Shown here in pieces: positions 1 through 8,553 of a stretch of DNA of 64,000 bases; position 1 is the stretch's first letter; each line of letters begins with the position of its first letter. The position numbers were made by a program, and so were the translations under genes. Below the pieces are notes generated by a model. It worked only from the letters and a program-made list of their open reading frames with translations. It was not told where the DNA came from and did no database searches. Origin of the DNA: CAWCUZ01 sp963798795 (lineage in GTDB: Bacteria; Acidobacteriota; Vicinamibacteria; Vicinamibacterales; SCN-69-37); contig CAWCUZ010000001.1 in assembly GCA_963798795.1 (NCBI GenBank), positions 310,001 through 374,000 of the forward strand, given 5' to 3'.

Positions 1-2099
1 TGAATCCGGTGTGGAGTCCCGACTCCACGTGGATCGCCTACTCCAGCCGCCTCCAGTCGCTGTACCACGCCATCTTTGCGACGAATGTCGACACGGGTGA
101 GACCGTCCAGGTCACCGACGGGCTCTCGGACGCGGTGTGGCCGGCCTGGGACGCGGGCGGCAAGTATCTCTGGTTCCTGGCGTCGACCGATTTCGGCCTG
201 GCATCGCAGTGGCTCGACATGACGTCGTACGACCACGCCGAGAACTTCGGCTTGTATCTGGCGGTCCTCGCGCGCGATGAGCCGTCGCCGCTCCTGCCCG
301 AGAGCGACGAGGACCCGGGGGTCGGCAACGCGCCCCGATCGCCGGCGCCCGGAGGCGGCGGGTCGGGACGCGGCGCTCGGGCCGGCGGCGATGCCGGCGC
401 CGCGGGCTCAGCCGGCGACGCCGGCAACGAGCCGGCGCAGGCCGGCACTCGCACGACGCCCCGGCAGCCGGTGACGGTCCGGATCGACGCCGACCGGCTC
501 GCGCAGCGCATCCTCGCGATTCCCGGCGTGCCGGTGCGGGAGTACTCGGATCTGCGCGCGGGCGTGGCCGGAACCGTCTTCTACCGCGAGACCGGCGGTG
601 GCGGTGGGGCCACGCTCGTGCGCTACCGCCTGAGCGACCGCCGCGCGAGCACGTTCATGGCCGGCGTTTCGGCCTACGACGTGAGCGCCGACGGCCGCAA
701 GCTGGTCTACCGCACCGGGGCGGGCGGCGGACGTGGCGGGCGTGGCGGCGGCGCGCCGGCCACCGTGTCGCTCTTCCTGGTCGATGCGGACCGCAATCCG
801 CCCCCGTCCGGCCAGGGCCGCGTCGACGTGCGGCTGCGCATGTACCTGGAGCCGCGCGCGGAGTTCACGCAGATCTTCAACGAGGGCTGGCGCAACCAGC
901 GCGACTACCTGTACGTCCCCAACATGCACGGCACCAACTGGGACGATGACCGCGGGATGTACGCGCAGTTGCTGCCGTACGTGAACCACCGCGCCGACCT
1001 GAACTACCTGCTCGACATGATGGGCGCCGAGATTTCGATCGGCCACTCGTACGTCCGCGGCGGTGACATGCCCGACGTGCCGTCGGCCGAGCCGTGCGGG
1101 CTGCTCGGCGCGGACTTCGTCATCGAAGGCGGCCGCTACAAGGTCACGCGCATCTACGACACCGAGAGCTGGAATCCCGACCTGCGCGCGCCGCTGGCCG
1201 GTCCGGGCATCGACGTGAACGTCGGCGATTTCGTGCTGGCGATCAACGGCGCCGAGCTGCAGGCGCCCGACAACATCTTCCGCCTGCTCGACGGCACGGC
1301 CAGCCGGCAGACGGTGCTGACGGTCGGTCCGCGGCCGGCGATGGACGGCACGCGGCAGGTCACCGTGGTGCCGGTGAGCAGCGAACAGGCGCTCCGGACG
1401 CGCGCCTGGGTCGAGGACAACCGCCGGATCGTCGAAAGACTGTCGGACGGCAAGCTCGCGTACGTGTACCTGCCGAACACCGGCCAGGGCGGCTATCAGA
1501 GCTTCAATCGGTACTACTTCGCCCAGCAGGACAAACAGGGCGCGATCGTCGACGAGCGCTTCAACGGCGGCGGGTCGGCGGCCGACTACATCGTCGACGT
1601 GCTCGAGCGGCAGTTCGACGGCTACTTCAACAACGTCGCCGGCGACCGCTACCCGTTCACCAGCCCGGCCGCGGGGATCTGGGGACCGAAGGTGATGATC
1701 ATCAACGAGATGGCCGGCTCGGGCGGCGACCTGATGCCCTACATGTTCCGCAGCCGGAAGATCGGCCCGCTCGTCGGCAAGCGCACCTGGGGCGGCCTCG
1801 TCCATACCGCCGACACGCCCGGGTTCATCGACGGCGGATCCATGATCGCACCGCGCGGCGGCTTCTTCGCGAGGGACGGCAAGTGGGCGGTCGAGAACGA
1901 AGGCGTGGCGCCGGATATCGACGTCGAGAACTGGCCGAAGGACGTGATCGCCGGCCATGATGTCCAGCTCGAACGCGCCGTCGCCGAAGCGCTGAAGCTG
2001 CTCGAGGAACATCCCGTCAACCGGCTCAGCAAAGAGCCGCCGCCGCCGACGTGGGGAAAACGGACCGGTGGCGGGGGCGGGGGTGGAAGGCAGAAATGA
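1..2099 (+). CDS. Tricorn-like S41 family peptidase, 5' truncated
   Basis: The reading frame is already open at the left edge (codons N-P-V precede the first GTG at position 9), so the N-terminus lies outside the window. Order of parts: a WD40/TolB-like propeller remnant (WSPDSTWIAY), a Gly/Ala/Pro-rich insert at about residues 95-160, more propeller with a second Gly-rich patch, the tricorn core with GHSY, a PDZ domain (about 365-455), and the S41 catalytic domain with DERFNGGGSA, the nucleophile region AGSGGDLMPY and the ENEGVAPD tail. By family knowledge these are serine peptidases that trim peptides or misfolded proteins. The last codons (R-Q-K) run into the GAAGGCA repeat array, so the extreme C-terminus may be repeat-derived. 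Family call is firm; substrate unknown. Confidence 0.9.
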   Translation, partial: NPVWSPDSTWIAYSSRLQSLYHAIFATNVDTGETVQVTDGLSDAVWPAWDAGGKYLWFLASTDFGLASQWLDMTSYDHAENFGLYLAVLARDEPSPLLPESDEDPGVGNAPRSPAPGGGGSGRGARAGGDAGAAGSAGDAGNEPAQAGTRTTPRQPVTVRIDADRLAQRILAIPGVPVREYSDLRAGVAGTVFYRETGGGGGATLVRYRLSDRRASTFMAGVSAYDVSADGRKLVYRTGAGGGRGGRGGGAPATVSLFLVDADRNPPPSGQGRVDVRLRMYLEPRAEFTQIFNEGWRNQRDYLYVPNMHGTNWDDDRGMYAQLLPYVNHRADLNYLLDMMGAEISIGHSYVRGGDMPDVPSAEPCGLLGADFVIEGGRYKVTRIYDTESWNPDLRAPLAGPGIDVNVGDFVLAINGAELQAPDNIFRLLDGTASRQTVLTVGPRPAMDGTRQVTVVPVSSEQALRTRAWVEDNRRIVERLSDGKLAYVYLPNTGQGGYQSFNRYYFAQQDKQGAIVDERFNGGGSAADYIVDVLERQFDGYFNNVAGDRYPFTSPAAGIWGPKVMIINEMAGSGGDLMPYMFRSRKIGPLVGKRTWGGLVHTADTPGFIDGGSMIAPRGGFFARDGKWAVENEGVAPDIDVENWPKDVIAGHDVQLERAVAEALKLLEEHPVNRLSKEPPPPTWGKRTGGGGGGGRQK

Positions 2100-2100
2100 A

Positions 2101-2146
2101 GAAGGCAGAAGGCAGAAGGCAGAAGGCAGAAGGCAGAAGGCAGAAG
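2101..2146. repeat. Tandem heptamer array (GAAGGCA)6 plus a partial unit
   Basis: Six perfect copies of GAAGGCA followed by GAAG start one base after the peptidase stop codon. A related copy (GAAGGCAGAAAT) already sits over the stop. The reverse-complement motif recurs on the far side of tRNA-Pro at 2341-2361. Confidence 0.95.
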
Positions 2147-2228
2147 TGATGAACGCGTCGGGGTGGCGCGGTTCGGGGCGACTCCGATACGATGGGCAGT
2201 CTGACCATCGACAGCCGATGGCGGCGGC

Positions 2229-2302
<74 letters not shown>

Positions 2303-2308
2303 CCGCCG

Positions 2309-2782
2309 TTATCGACGACGTCGACTCGCCCTCTTGCTTCTGCCTTGTGCCTTCTGCCTTGGCGATGGGCTCGCCGCCAGCACCCGATCCTCAGGCGTGA
2401 TGCCGTCGCCCGCCAGCACGCCGAGAATCCACTGCAGTCCGCGCCGCACGTCGAGCAGGCCCTGACGCGTGTCGTGGTCGATCATCGCGGCGACGTCCGC
2501 GTCGGTCACCGCCTCGTCTTTTCCGGCCGTGCCCTCCTCTCCACTCAGGCGCTTGCGCGCGCCGGCGAGCGTGAGGCCTTCGACGAAGAGCAGGTTCTTG
2601 AGCCGCAGGACGCGCTCGACGTCGGCGCGCCGGTACAGGCGCGGACTCGACGCGGACTTGGCGAAGCCGAGATTCGGGAACTCGGCCTCCCAGCTTCGCA
2701 GGACGTACGCCTGGACCTGGGCGATCTCACAGACTTCCTGCGCCCGGAACACCGGCTTGGCCGGGATGGTGACGTCGCTCAC
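2309..2782 (-). CDS. MerR-family HTH transcriptional regulator
   Basis: 157 aa from a GTG start. A MerR-type winged helix fills the first 75 residues or so (RAQEVCEIAQVQAYVLRSWE, then YRRADVERVLRLKNL), followed by a short acidic linker and a basic tail. It lacks the long dimerisation helix and metal-binding cysteines of sensor MerR proteins, so the effector is unknown. The tail (RQKAQGRSKRASRRRR) is largely encoded by the inverted heptamer repeat copy at 2341-2361 and is unlikely to be conserved. A TATACT hexamer at 2805-2810 (minus strand) lies 22 nt before the start. Its closeness to an HU/IHF-type gene and tRNA-Pro is an arrangement I recall from other bacteria. Confidence 0.85.
   Translation of the reverse strand: MSDVTIPAKPVFRAQEVCEIAQVQAYVLRSWEAEFPNLGFAKSASSPRLYRRADVERVLRLKNLLFVEGLTLAGARKRLSGEEGTAGKDEAVTDADVAAMIDHDTRQGLLDVRRGLQWILGVLAGDGITPEDRVLAASPSPRQKAQGRSKRASRRRR
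2341..2361. repeat. Inverted copies of the heptamer repeat (TGCCTTN x3)
   Basis: TGCCTTG, TGCCTTC and TGCCTTG in a row, the reverse complement of the GAAGGCA family, preceded by a decayed TGCTTC. The block lies inside the 3' end of merR and could pair with 2101-2146 across the tRNA gene. Confidence 0.8.
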
Positions 2783-2829
2783 AGAGGAAGTGCTTCCGCG
2801 GGGCAGTATAGCAGACCAGTTTTCGTCGA

Positions 2830-4188
2830 TCAGGTCCGGTCGTGCTCCCGCTTGCGCACTGTGAGACGAATCGGCGATCCCTCGAACCCGAACGACTCCC
2901 GCAGTCGATTGACGAGGAACCGCTCGTAGGAAAAGTGCAGTTCGCTCGAGATGTTGGTGAACAGCACGAAGGCGGGGGGCGCCACGCCGATCTGGGCGCC
3001 GTACAGGATGCGCACCTCGCGCCGTCCCGGGCTGGTCGGGGGATGGGTCGCGGTGACGGCGCCCAGGAACCGGTTCAGCTCGGCGGTCGGGACGCGATGC
3101 CGGCGCGCCGCCGCCACGCGATCGACGGTCTCGAACAGCTTCGTCGTGCGCTCGCCCGTCTTCGCCGACAGGTGCAGAATCGGCGCATACTCCAGGAACT
3201 TGAGCTGGAACCGCAGTTTGTCGTCGAAGGCCCGCGTGAACTCCTGGCCCTCGCGCCCCTGGCGCTTGACCAGGTCCCATTTGTTGACCGCGATGATGAT
3301 GCCGCAGCCGGCCTGTTCGGCCTCCCCGGCAATCGCGCCCTCCCGGTCGCCCGCCCCTTCGGTCGCATCCACTACGAGGATCGCGACGTCGGCGCGCTCG
3401 ATCGCACGCCGAGCCATGACCACGCTCACGGCCTCGACCTGTCCGGCCTTCGCCACCCGGCCGGGCCGCCGGATCCCCGCGGTATCGACCAGTCGGAATT
3501 GGCGCTTCTGCCAGAGCAGGGTCACGTCCACCGTGTCGCGCGTGGTGCCGGGCAGCTCGTTGACCATCACGCGCTCCTCGCGCGCCAGCTGGTTGACCAG
3601 CGACGACTTCCCCACATTCGGCCGCCCCACGATGGCGACCGCCACTTCGTCTACGGGCGGGCCATCCGTTCCGCGTCGCGCCGGCAGCCGTGCCACCACT
3701 TCGTCGAGCAGGTCCGCCACGCCCGTCCCATGTTCGGCCGCGACTTCCGTCACCGGGTCGAAGCCGAGCCGATAGAACTCCGCGGCCCGATTGCGGGCCC
3801 GCTTGTCGTCCGTCTTGTTGATGGCCAGAATCACCGGCCGGTCGAGCGCCCGCAGATCCCGGGCGATCTGCTCGTCCGCTGGCAGCAACCCGTCGCGGGC
3901 GTCCACGATCAGGACGACGACGTCGGCCGCTTTCAGCGCCTTCTGGCCGCGCGCCACGACCAGTTCGTGCAGGGGGTCGGTGGTGGCGCCGTACAGACCG
4001 CCCGTGTCCACGAGGCTGAATCGCCGGTCCCGCCACTCGGCCTCCGACTGCACGGCATCACGCGTCGTCCCGGCCACGGGCGCTACGATCGACCGGCGGG
4101 AGCCGGTCACGCGGTTGAAGAGCGTCGATTTGCCGACGTTCGGCCGCCCGGCGAGTACGACCACCGGGTTGTGGGATGTCCGGGCCAT
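2830..4188 (-). CDS. der: Ribosome biogenesis GTPase Der (EngA)
   Basis: 452 aa with two tandem GTPase domains, each with GRPNVGKS and an NKxD box (NKTDD, NKWD), then the KH-like C-terminal domain (about 350-452). By family knowledge Der binds the 50S subunit and is needed for late assembly. The start is placed at the ATG giving MARTSHNPVVVLAGRPNVGKS. A longer frame runs to 4260 but adds 24 residues unlike the family. A TACACT hexamer sits 8 nt upstream of the chosen ATG, which supports it and suggests a leaderless transcript. Der is transcribed divergently from the HU gene. Length and motifs are normal. Confidence 0.97.
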   Translation of the reverse strand: MARTSHNPVVVLAGRPNVGKSTLFNRVTGSRRSIVAPVAGTTRDAVQSEAEWRDRRFSLVDTGGLYGATTDPLHELVVARGQKALKAADVVVLIVDARDGLLPADEQIARDLRALDRPVILAINKTDDKRARNRAAEFYRLGFDPVTEVAAEHGTGVADLLDEVVARLPARRGTDGPPVDEVAVAIVGRPNVGKSSLVNQLAREERVMVNELPGTTRDTVDVTLLWQKRQFRLVDTAGIRRPGRVAKAGQVEAVSVVMARRAIERADVAILVVDATEGAGDREGAIAGEAEQAGCGIIIAVNKWDLVKRQGREGQEFTRAFDDKLRFQLKFLEYAPILHLSAKTGERTTKLFETVDRVAAARRHRVPTAELNRFLGAVTATHPPTSPGRREVRILYGAQIGVAPPAFVLFTNISSELHFSYERFLVNRLRESFGFEGSPIRLTVRKREHDRT

Positions 4189-4196
4189 CTCCGGCC

Positions 4197-4202
4197 AGTG
4201 TA
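4197..4202 (-). promoter_or_regulatory. -10 element of der (TACACT, 8 nt before ATG)
   Basis: TACACT on the minus strand lies 8 nt before the der ATG. Transcription would begin at or within two bases of the start codon. No clear -35 is visible. One of seven such sites in the window. Confidence 0.6.
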
Positions 4203-4253
4203 CAGGGACGGGGCCCCGGATCGGCCCCTTTCGAAGGTCATTTAGCCCGATGC

Positions 4254-4282
4254 TTGACACGCTAAGTCCATCTTCTTATGCT
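4254..4282 (+). promoter_or_regulatory. Sigma-70-type promoter of the HU/IHF gene
   Basis: TTGACA at 4254-4259, a 17-bp spacer and TATGCT at 4277-4282, about 30 bp before the HU ATG. The -35 is a perfect consensus and the -10 matches 4 of 6. It is the best classical promoter seen in the window. Confidence 0.8.
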
Positions 4283-4312
4283 CAGTTACGGCAACGTCAC
4301 AGCTGCTAAGTC

Positions 4313-4585
4313 ATGATCAAGCTCGACATCGTCAACGAGGTGTCGCGCCTCGCCGAGATCACCAAGGTGAAGGCCGAGGTGGCCGTCGATGCCGTCTTCG
4401 AGGCGATGCGCGCCTCGATGATGCGGGGCGAACGGATCGAGCTGCGGGGCTTTGGCGTCTTCCAGGTCAAGCCCCGCAAGCGCGGCATCGGCCGCAATCC
4501 CCGGACGGGAAAGGAAGTGCGCATCCCGCCGGGCCGCACCATCCGCTTCAAGCCAGGCAAAGACCTGCAGAACATCGGCGGTTAG
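4313..4585 (+). CDS. HU/IHF family DNA-binding protein
   Basis: 90 aa, the usual size for the family. The N-terminal helices (LDIVNEVSRLAEITKVKAEV) are followed by the beta-arm that enters the DNA minor groove (GRNPRTGKEVRIPPGRTIRF) and a C-terminal helix. These small dimers bend and compact DNA. The IPPGRTIRFKPGK stretch resembles IHF subunits as much as HU, so I leave the exact name open. There is no convincing Shine-Dalgarno, but a near-consensus promoter lies upstream. The M50 peptidase gene begins 4 nt after the stop, so the two are probably co-transcribed. Confidence 0.93.
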   Translation: MIKLDIVNEVSRLAEITKVKAEVAVDAVFEAMRASMMRGERIELRGFGVFQVKPRKRGIGRNPRTGKEVRIPPGRTIRFKPGKDLQNIGG

Positions 4586-4589
4586 TCGG

Positions 4590-5558
4590 GTGAGCATCGA
4601 CCACCCGATGCCCTACGGCTCGGCAGGGCAGGAACCGGTCGAGCCTGTGGGGTTCGACCCCGGCACTTGGCTGTCGCCGCCCCCCGTCCGGCCCAAGTTC
4701 CAGAACCGCTGGGGGCGCCATATCGTCCTGTTCCTGCTCACGCTCGGGACGACCACGGCCGTGGAGATGAGTGCGCCCGGACCCGGCGCCGGCTTTGGCT
4801 GGCGCAACGTGCTCGATGGCCTGCGATACTCGCTGCCGCTGCTGGCCATCCTCGGGGCGCACGAATTCGGGCACTACCTGCTGTGCCGCCGGCATGATGT
4901 GGATGCCACGCTCCCCTACTTCATTCCCGCGCCGCCCATGCTGGTGCTCACCGGGACGTTCGGCGCGGTCATCCGGATACGCGAGGCGTTTCCGTCCAAG
5001 AAGGCGTTGTTCGACATCGGCGTGGCAGGACCGATTGCCGGATTCGTCGTGCTGCTGCCGTTCCTCTACTGGGGCGTTGGATTGTCCCAGGTGGTGCCCA
5101 CGCCTCACTCCGGGCCGGTGATCTATTTCGGCGAGCCGCTGCTGTTCAAGCTCGTCGAGTGGCTCCAGTTCGGCACGCTGCCAGACGGGTACGACATCGT
5201 CCTGCACCCGATGGGGTTCGCGGCCTGGGTGGGCATGCTGGTCACGGCGTTGAACCTGATGCCGTTCGGTCAGCTCGACGGCGGCCACATCGCCTATTCC
5301 GTCTTCGGCCGGCGGGCGCGGATGGTCTCGATTCTGACGCTCTCGATTGTGGTGCTGCTGACGCTGCAGTCGATCAGTTGGGCGGGCGTGACGCTGATGA
5401 TGCTGGTCATGGCCCTGTTTCTCGGTGTGCGGCACCCGAGGGTCATCGACGAGGGCGTTCCCCTCGATCCCCGGCGGACGGCGGTGGCGCTGTTCGCGCT
5501 GATCATGTTCGTGCTGTGCTTCACGCCGGTCCCGATACACCTGCTGTTGAACCAGTGA
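4590..5558 (+). CDS. Site-2-protease-like M50 zinc metallopeptidase
   Basis: 322 aa polytopic membrane protein. The zinc motif HEFGHY (HExxH) lies in a transmembrane helix near residue 95, and the second motif NLMPFGQLDGG, supplying the aspartate ligand, near residue 230. This order and spacing match the intramembrane S2P/RseP clan. Several further hydrophobic helices follow and there is no PDZ domain. Such enzymes cut membrane-bound anti-sigma factors or signal proteins; the substrate here is unknown. The GTG start at 4590, 4 nt after the HU stop, gives a short soluble N-terminus; an ATG at 4608 is the alternative. It converges with priA. Confidence 0.9.
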   Translation: MSIDHPMPYGSAGQEPVEPVGFDPGTWLSPPPVRPKFQNRWGRHIVLFLLTLGTTTAVEMSAPGPGAGFGWRNVLDGLRYSLPLLAILGAHEFGHYLLCRRHDVDATLPYFIPAPPMLVLTGTFGAVIRIREAFPSKKALFDIGVAGPIAGFVVLLPFLYWGVGLSQVVPTPHSGPVIYFGEPLLFKLVEWLQFGTLPDGYDIVLHPMGFAAWVGMLVTALNLMPFGQLDGGHIAYSVFGRRARMVSILTLSIVVLLTLQSISWAGVTLMMLVMALFLGVRHPRVIDEGVPLDPRRTAVALFALIMFVLCFTPVPIHLLLNQ

Positions 5559-5588
5559 CGTCCGCCGGCGGCCCGGCAGGGCGCCGGT

Positions 5589-7838
5589 TCACAGCACGCT
5601 CGACGGATCCACGTCGACAATGACCCGGCGCCGCAGCTCGGGGCGCGCGGCGAGGGCGGCCAGAATGGCGTCGCGCATGCCCTTGCGGTGCGTGCCCTTG
5701 AGGAAGAACTGCGCGCGGTACTCGTCCTTGATCTTCGACATCGCGGCCGGCGCCGGGCCGAGCACCCGCGCGCGTCCGGCGCCGTGCTGGCGCACGTGCT
5801 TCACGAGATCCCGCGCGTCACCCATGGCGCGATCCAGTGAGCGGCCGCGCACGACCACGTTCACCAGCGCGACCGCGGGCGGGTAGAGCAGTTTGGTGCG
5901 GAACGCCATCTCCCGCTCGTAGAACATCGCGTAGTCCTGGGCCGCCGCGGCGCGGATGCTGTAGTGGTCGGGATAGAGCGTCTGCACGACGGCTTCGCCG
6001 GGAGTGTGCCCCCGGCCCGCGCGTCCGACCACCTGAGTCAGCAGCTGAAACGTGCGCTCCGCGGCCCGGAAATCCGCGAGGCCCAGCCCGACGTCGGCCG
6101 AGACGACGCCGACGAGCGTGACGGCCGGAAAGTCGTGGCCCTTCGCGATCATCTGCGTGCCGACGAGCACGTCGATGCCGCCGGCCGCGACCTCGCGCAG
6201 GATCCGCGTGATGGCGCCGCGCCGCCGGATCGTGTCGCGGTCGACGCGCCGGATCCGCGCGCCGGGAAACCGCTCATGCAGGTCGCTCTCGAGCCGCTCC
6301 GTGCCGAACCCCTGCTGTTCCAGGAACGCTCCGCCGCAGAGGCCACATCGCTTCGGCACCGGCGCGGCATAGTTGCAGTAGTGGCAGCGCACGCGCCGCG
6401 CCGCACGGTGGAACGTGAGCGTCACGCTGCAGTGCGGGCACTCGAGCGAGGCGCCGCACTGGCGGCAGAAGATCACGGTCGCGAACCCGCGCCGGTTCAG
6501 CAGCACGAGCGTCTGCTCGCGCCGCGCCAGCCGATCGGCAATCGCGTCGAGCAATGTTCCGCTCAGCGTCACGTCGGACCCGTGAGCGGCGTACTCGCTT
6601 CGCATGTCGACCACGCGCACCGAGGCAAGCGGCCGGTCCAGGACGCGTCTCGTCAACCGGACGATGCCGTATCGTCCGGCCTCGGCATTGGCCGCCGACT
6701 CGAGCGACGGCGTGGCCGAGCCGAGCACCGCGAGCGCCTGTTCCATCCGGGCCCGGACCACCGCCACGTCGCGGCCCTGATAGCGCGGCGCCTCGTCCTG
6801 CTTGTAGGAACCGTCGTGTTCCTCGTCCACGATGACCAGCCCCACTCCTTCGAGCGGTGCGAACACCGCCGACCGGGTTCCGACGACGAGGTCGACGTCG
6901 CCACGGCGGATGCGATGCCACTGGTCGTGCCGTTCGCCCTCCGAGAGCGCGCTGTGCTGGATCGCGACCCGCTGGCCGAAGCGAGCCCGGAACAACCCCG
7001 CCGCGGCGGGCGTCAGGCCGATCTCCGGTACCAGCACCAGCACGCGCCGGCCCGCGGCGATGACTCCGGCGGACAGGCGCAGGTACAGCTCGGTCTTGCC
7101 GCTGCCGGTGACGCCGTGCAGCAGCGTCGTCTGGAATCGGCCGGCGGCGGCCGCGCGCTCCAGCACTTCGAGCGCGCCGCGCTGTTCGTCGGTGAGCGTC
7201 CGGCTCTTCGCATCCGGCCCCGCCAGCGCCCAGGGCGCCTCCCCTTCCGCCTTGCCGGCCGCGGCGAACGGGTCCCGTTCGACGACCGTGTCCCGCAGTC
7301 GAATGACGCCGCGACGCACGAGCGAGCGAACGGTAGCCGTGCTGACGCCCTCGCGGACGAGTTCGGGGAGCGTCATGCCGCCCGGCCGCGCCTCGAGCAG
7401 CCCCAGCGCCTGCAGCTGGCGTGTCCCCTTCAGCGTGTCCTCAGCGCGGACATCGCCGAGCTCGGCCACCGGGACCGTCCGGAACGAGTGGCGGGCGCCG
7501 CGTCTCGCGCCGGGCGGTATGGCAATCGCCAGCGCATCGCCAGGCCCCGAGGCGTAGTACTCGCCGACCCACAGCGCGAGGTCCACGACGAGCGGCGGCA
7601 GAAACGGGGTTGCGTCGATCACCTCCGCGACGTCGCGGAGCTTCGCCGGATCGGCGGGAGCCGCGGCTGCGGGATCCACCACGCAGCCCACGACCGACCG
7701 GCCGCCGAGCGGAACCCGGACGCGCGCACCCTTGGGTGGCGGCGTCTGACCGCGAGGCACCCGGTAGCTGAGCAGCCCGAGACCTGGAACGGGCACCGCG
7801 ACGCCGACGATGGCGTCAGGAGTCGGTGAGGAGGGCAC
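5589..7838 (-). CDS. priA: Primosomal protein N' (replication restart helicase PriA)
   Basis: 749 aa. The N-terminal 3'-DNA-binding domain is followed by a superfamily 2 helicase with Walker A (GVTGSGKTE), DEEH box (VDEEHDGSYKQ) and a zinc module of paired cysteines (CRQC, CPHC, CHYC, CGLC), then a C-terminal domain. By family knowledge PriA recognises stalled forks and reloads the replisome. The GTG start overlaps the end of the upstream uracil-DNA glycosylase gene by 23 nt, so both DNA-maintenance genes are translated from one message. It is the last gene of the ten-gene minus-strand run that begins at ugd. Confidence 0.97.
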   Translation of the reverse strand: MPSSPTPDAIVGVAVPVPGLGLLSYRVPRGQTPPPKGARVRVPLGGRSVVGCVVDPAAAAPADPAKLRDVAEVIDATPFLPPLVVDLALWVGEYYASGPGDALAIAIPPGARRGARHSFRTVPVAELGDVRAEDTLKGTRQLQALGLLEARPGGMTLPELVREGVSTATVRSLVRRGVIRLRDTVVERDPFAAAGKAEGEAPWALAGPDAKSRTLTDEQRGALEVLERAAAAGRFQTTLLHGVTGSGKTELYLRLSAGVIAAGRRVLVLVPEIGLTPAAAGLFRARFGQRVAIQHSALSEGERHDQWHRIRRGDVDLVVGTRSAVFAPLEGVGLVIVDEEHDGSYKQDEAPRYQGRDVAVVRARMEQALAVLGSATPSLESAANAEAGRYGIVRLTRRVLDRPLASVRVVDMRSEYAAHGSDVTLSGTLLDAIADRLARREQTLVLLNRRGFATVIFCRQCGASLECPHCSVTLTFHRAARRVRCHYCNYAAPVPKRCGLCGGAFLEQQGFGTERLESDLHERFPGARIRRVDRDTIRRRGAITRILREVAAGGIDVLVGTQMIAKGHDFPAVTLVGVVSADVGLGLADFRAAERTFQLLTQVVGRAGRGHTPGEAVVQTLYPDHYSIRAAAAQDYAMFYEREMAFRTKLLYPPAVALVNVVVRGRSLDRAMGDARDLVKHVRQHGAGRARVLGPAPAAMSKIKDEYRAQFFLKGTHRKGMRDAILAALAARPELRRRVIVDVDPSSVL

Positions 7839-8553
7839 GCACCTTCTTCATGTCCTCCCACACGTCCCGCTTGCGATCCGGACTGCGCAGGAGGAACGCG
7901 GGATGGAACGTGGGCACGAGCTTCGAACCGCCGCGGAAGTCGTGCACGTGGCCGCGCAGGCGCGAGATCGGCGCGTCGGTCTTGAGCAGTGCGTGCGCCG
8001 CGAAAGTGCCCAGGGCGACGATGACCCGAGGCTGAATCGCGTCAATCTGCCGGGCGAGAAACGGCTCGCACGTCGCGACCTCGTCGGGTTCCGGATTCCG
8101 ATTGCCCGGCGGCCGGCACTTGATGACGTTGGCGATGTACACGTCGGCGCGTGTCAATCCGATGGCTTCGATGATCTTCGTGAGCAACTGTCCGGCGCGG
8201 CCGACGAACGGTTCACCCTGAGCGTCCTCGTCGGCGCCTGGCGCCTCGCCCACGAACATCAGATCGGCGTTCGGATGGCCGACGCCGAAGACAATCTGGC
8301 GACGGCCGAGGCCATGCAGCTTGCAGCGCGTGCACGCGCCCAGGTCGTCCCGAACCCGGCCGAGGTCCTCGACGTCGCCGGCGGCCGTGTCGTTCGTCGG
8401 GGGCGCGGCGGAGACGCCGGTCGCGTCGTCGGCGGCGGAGCCGGCGGGGTCGACGCGCGTGCGCCACGCGGGATCCCGCGACACGCCATCGATGCCCAGC
8501 TCGGCGAACCAGGTCAGATGATCGGCGAGCGGACTCGAGCGTCCGCGGGTCAT
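7816..8553 (-). CDS. Family 4 uracil-DNA glycosylase
   Basis: 245 aa. The C-terminal 180 residues or so are a family 4 (iron-sulfur) uracil-DNA glycosylase: CTRC, then two more cysteines in VIKCRPPGNRNP and ATCEPFL to complete a 4Fe-4S site, active-site motif GEAPGADED and the HPAFLLR loop. The enzyme removes uracil from DNA for base excision repair. The first 65 residues are a low-complexity Ala/Pro/Asp-rich extension. The ATG at 8553 overlaps the coaBC stop as ATGA, which favours it over a frame extension to 8586. Some relatives are annotated as phage polymerase-related proteins, an older name for the same fold. Confidence 0.93.
   Translation of the reverse strand: MTRGRSSPLADHLTWFAELGIDGVSRDPAWRTRVDPAGSAADDATGVSAAPPTNDTAAGDVEDLGRVRDDLGACTRCKLHGLGRRQIVFGVGHPNADLMFVGEAPGADEDAQGEPFVGRAGQLLTKIIEAIGLTRADVYIANVIKCRPPGNRNPEPDEVATCEPFLARQIDAIQPRVIVALGTFAAHALLKTDAPISRLRGHVHDFRGGSKLVPTFHPAFLLRSPDRKRDVWEDMKKVRALLTDS

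Noticed and set aside
408..2012. Long open frame on the minus strand opposite the S41 peptidase
   Set aside because: Composition is Arg/Ala/His/Asp-rich, typical of the antisense frame in high-GC genes, and the plus strand has clear S41 motifs.
4189..4260. N-terminal extension of Der
   Set aside because: Adds residues unlike the family and would cover the leaderless-type -10 and the divergent promoter.
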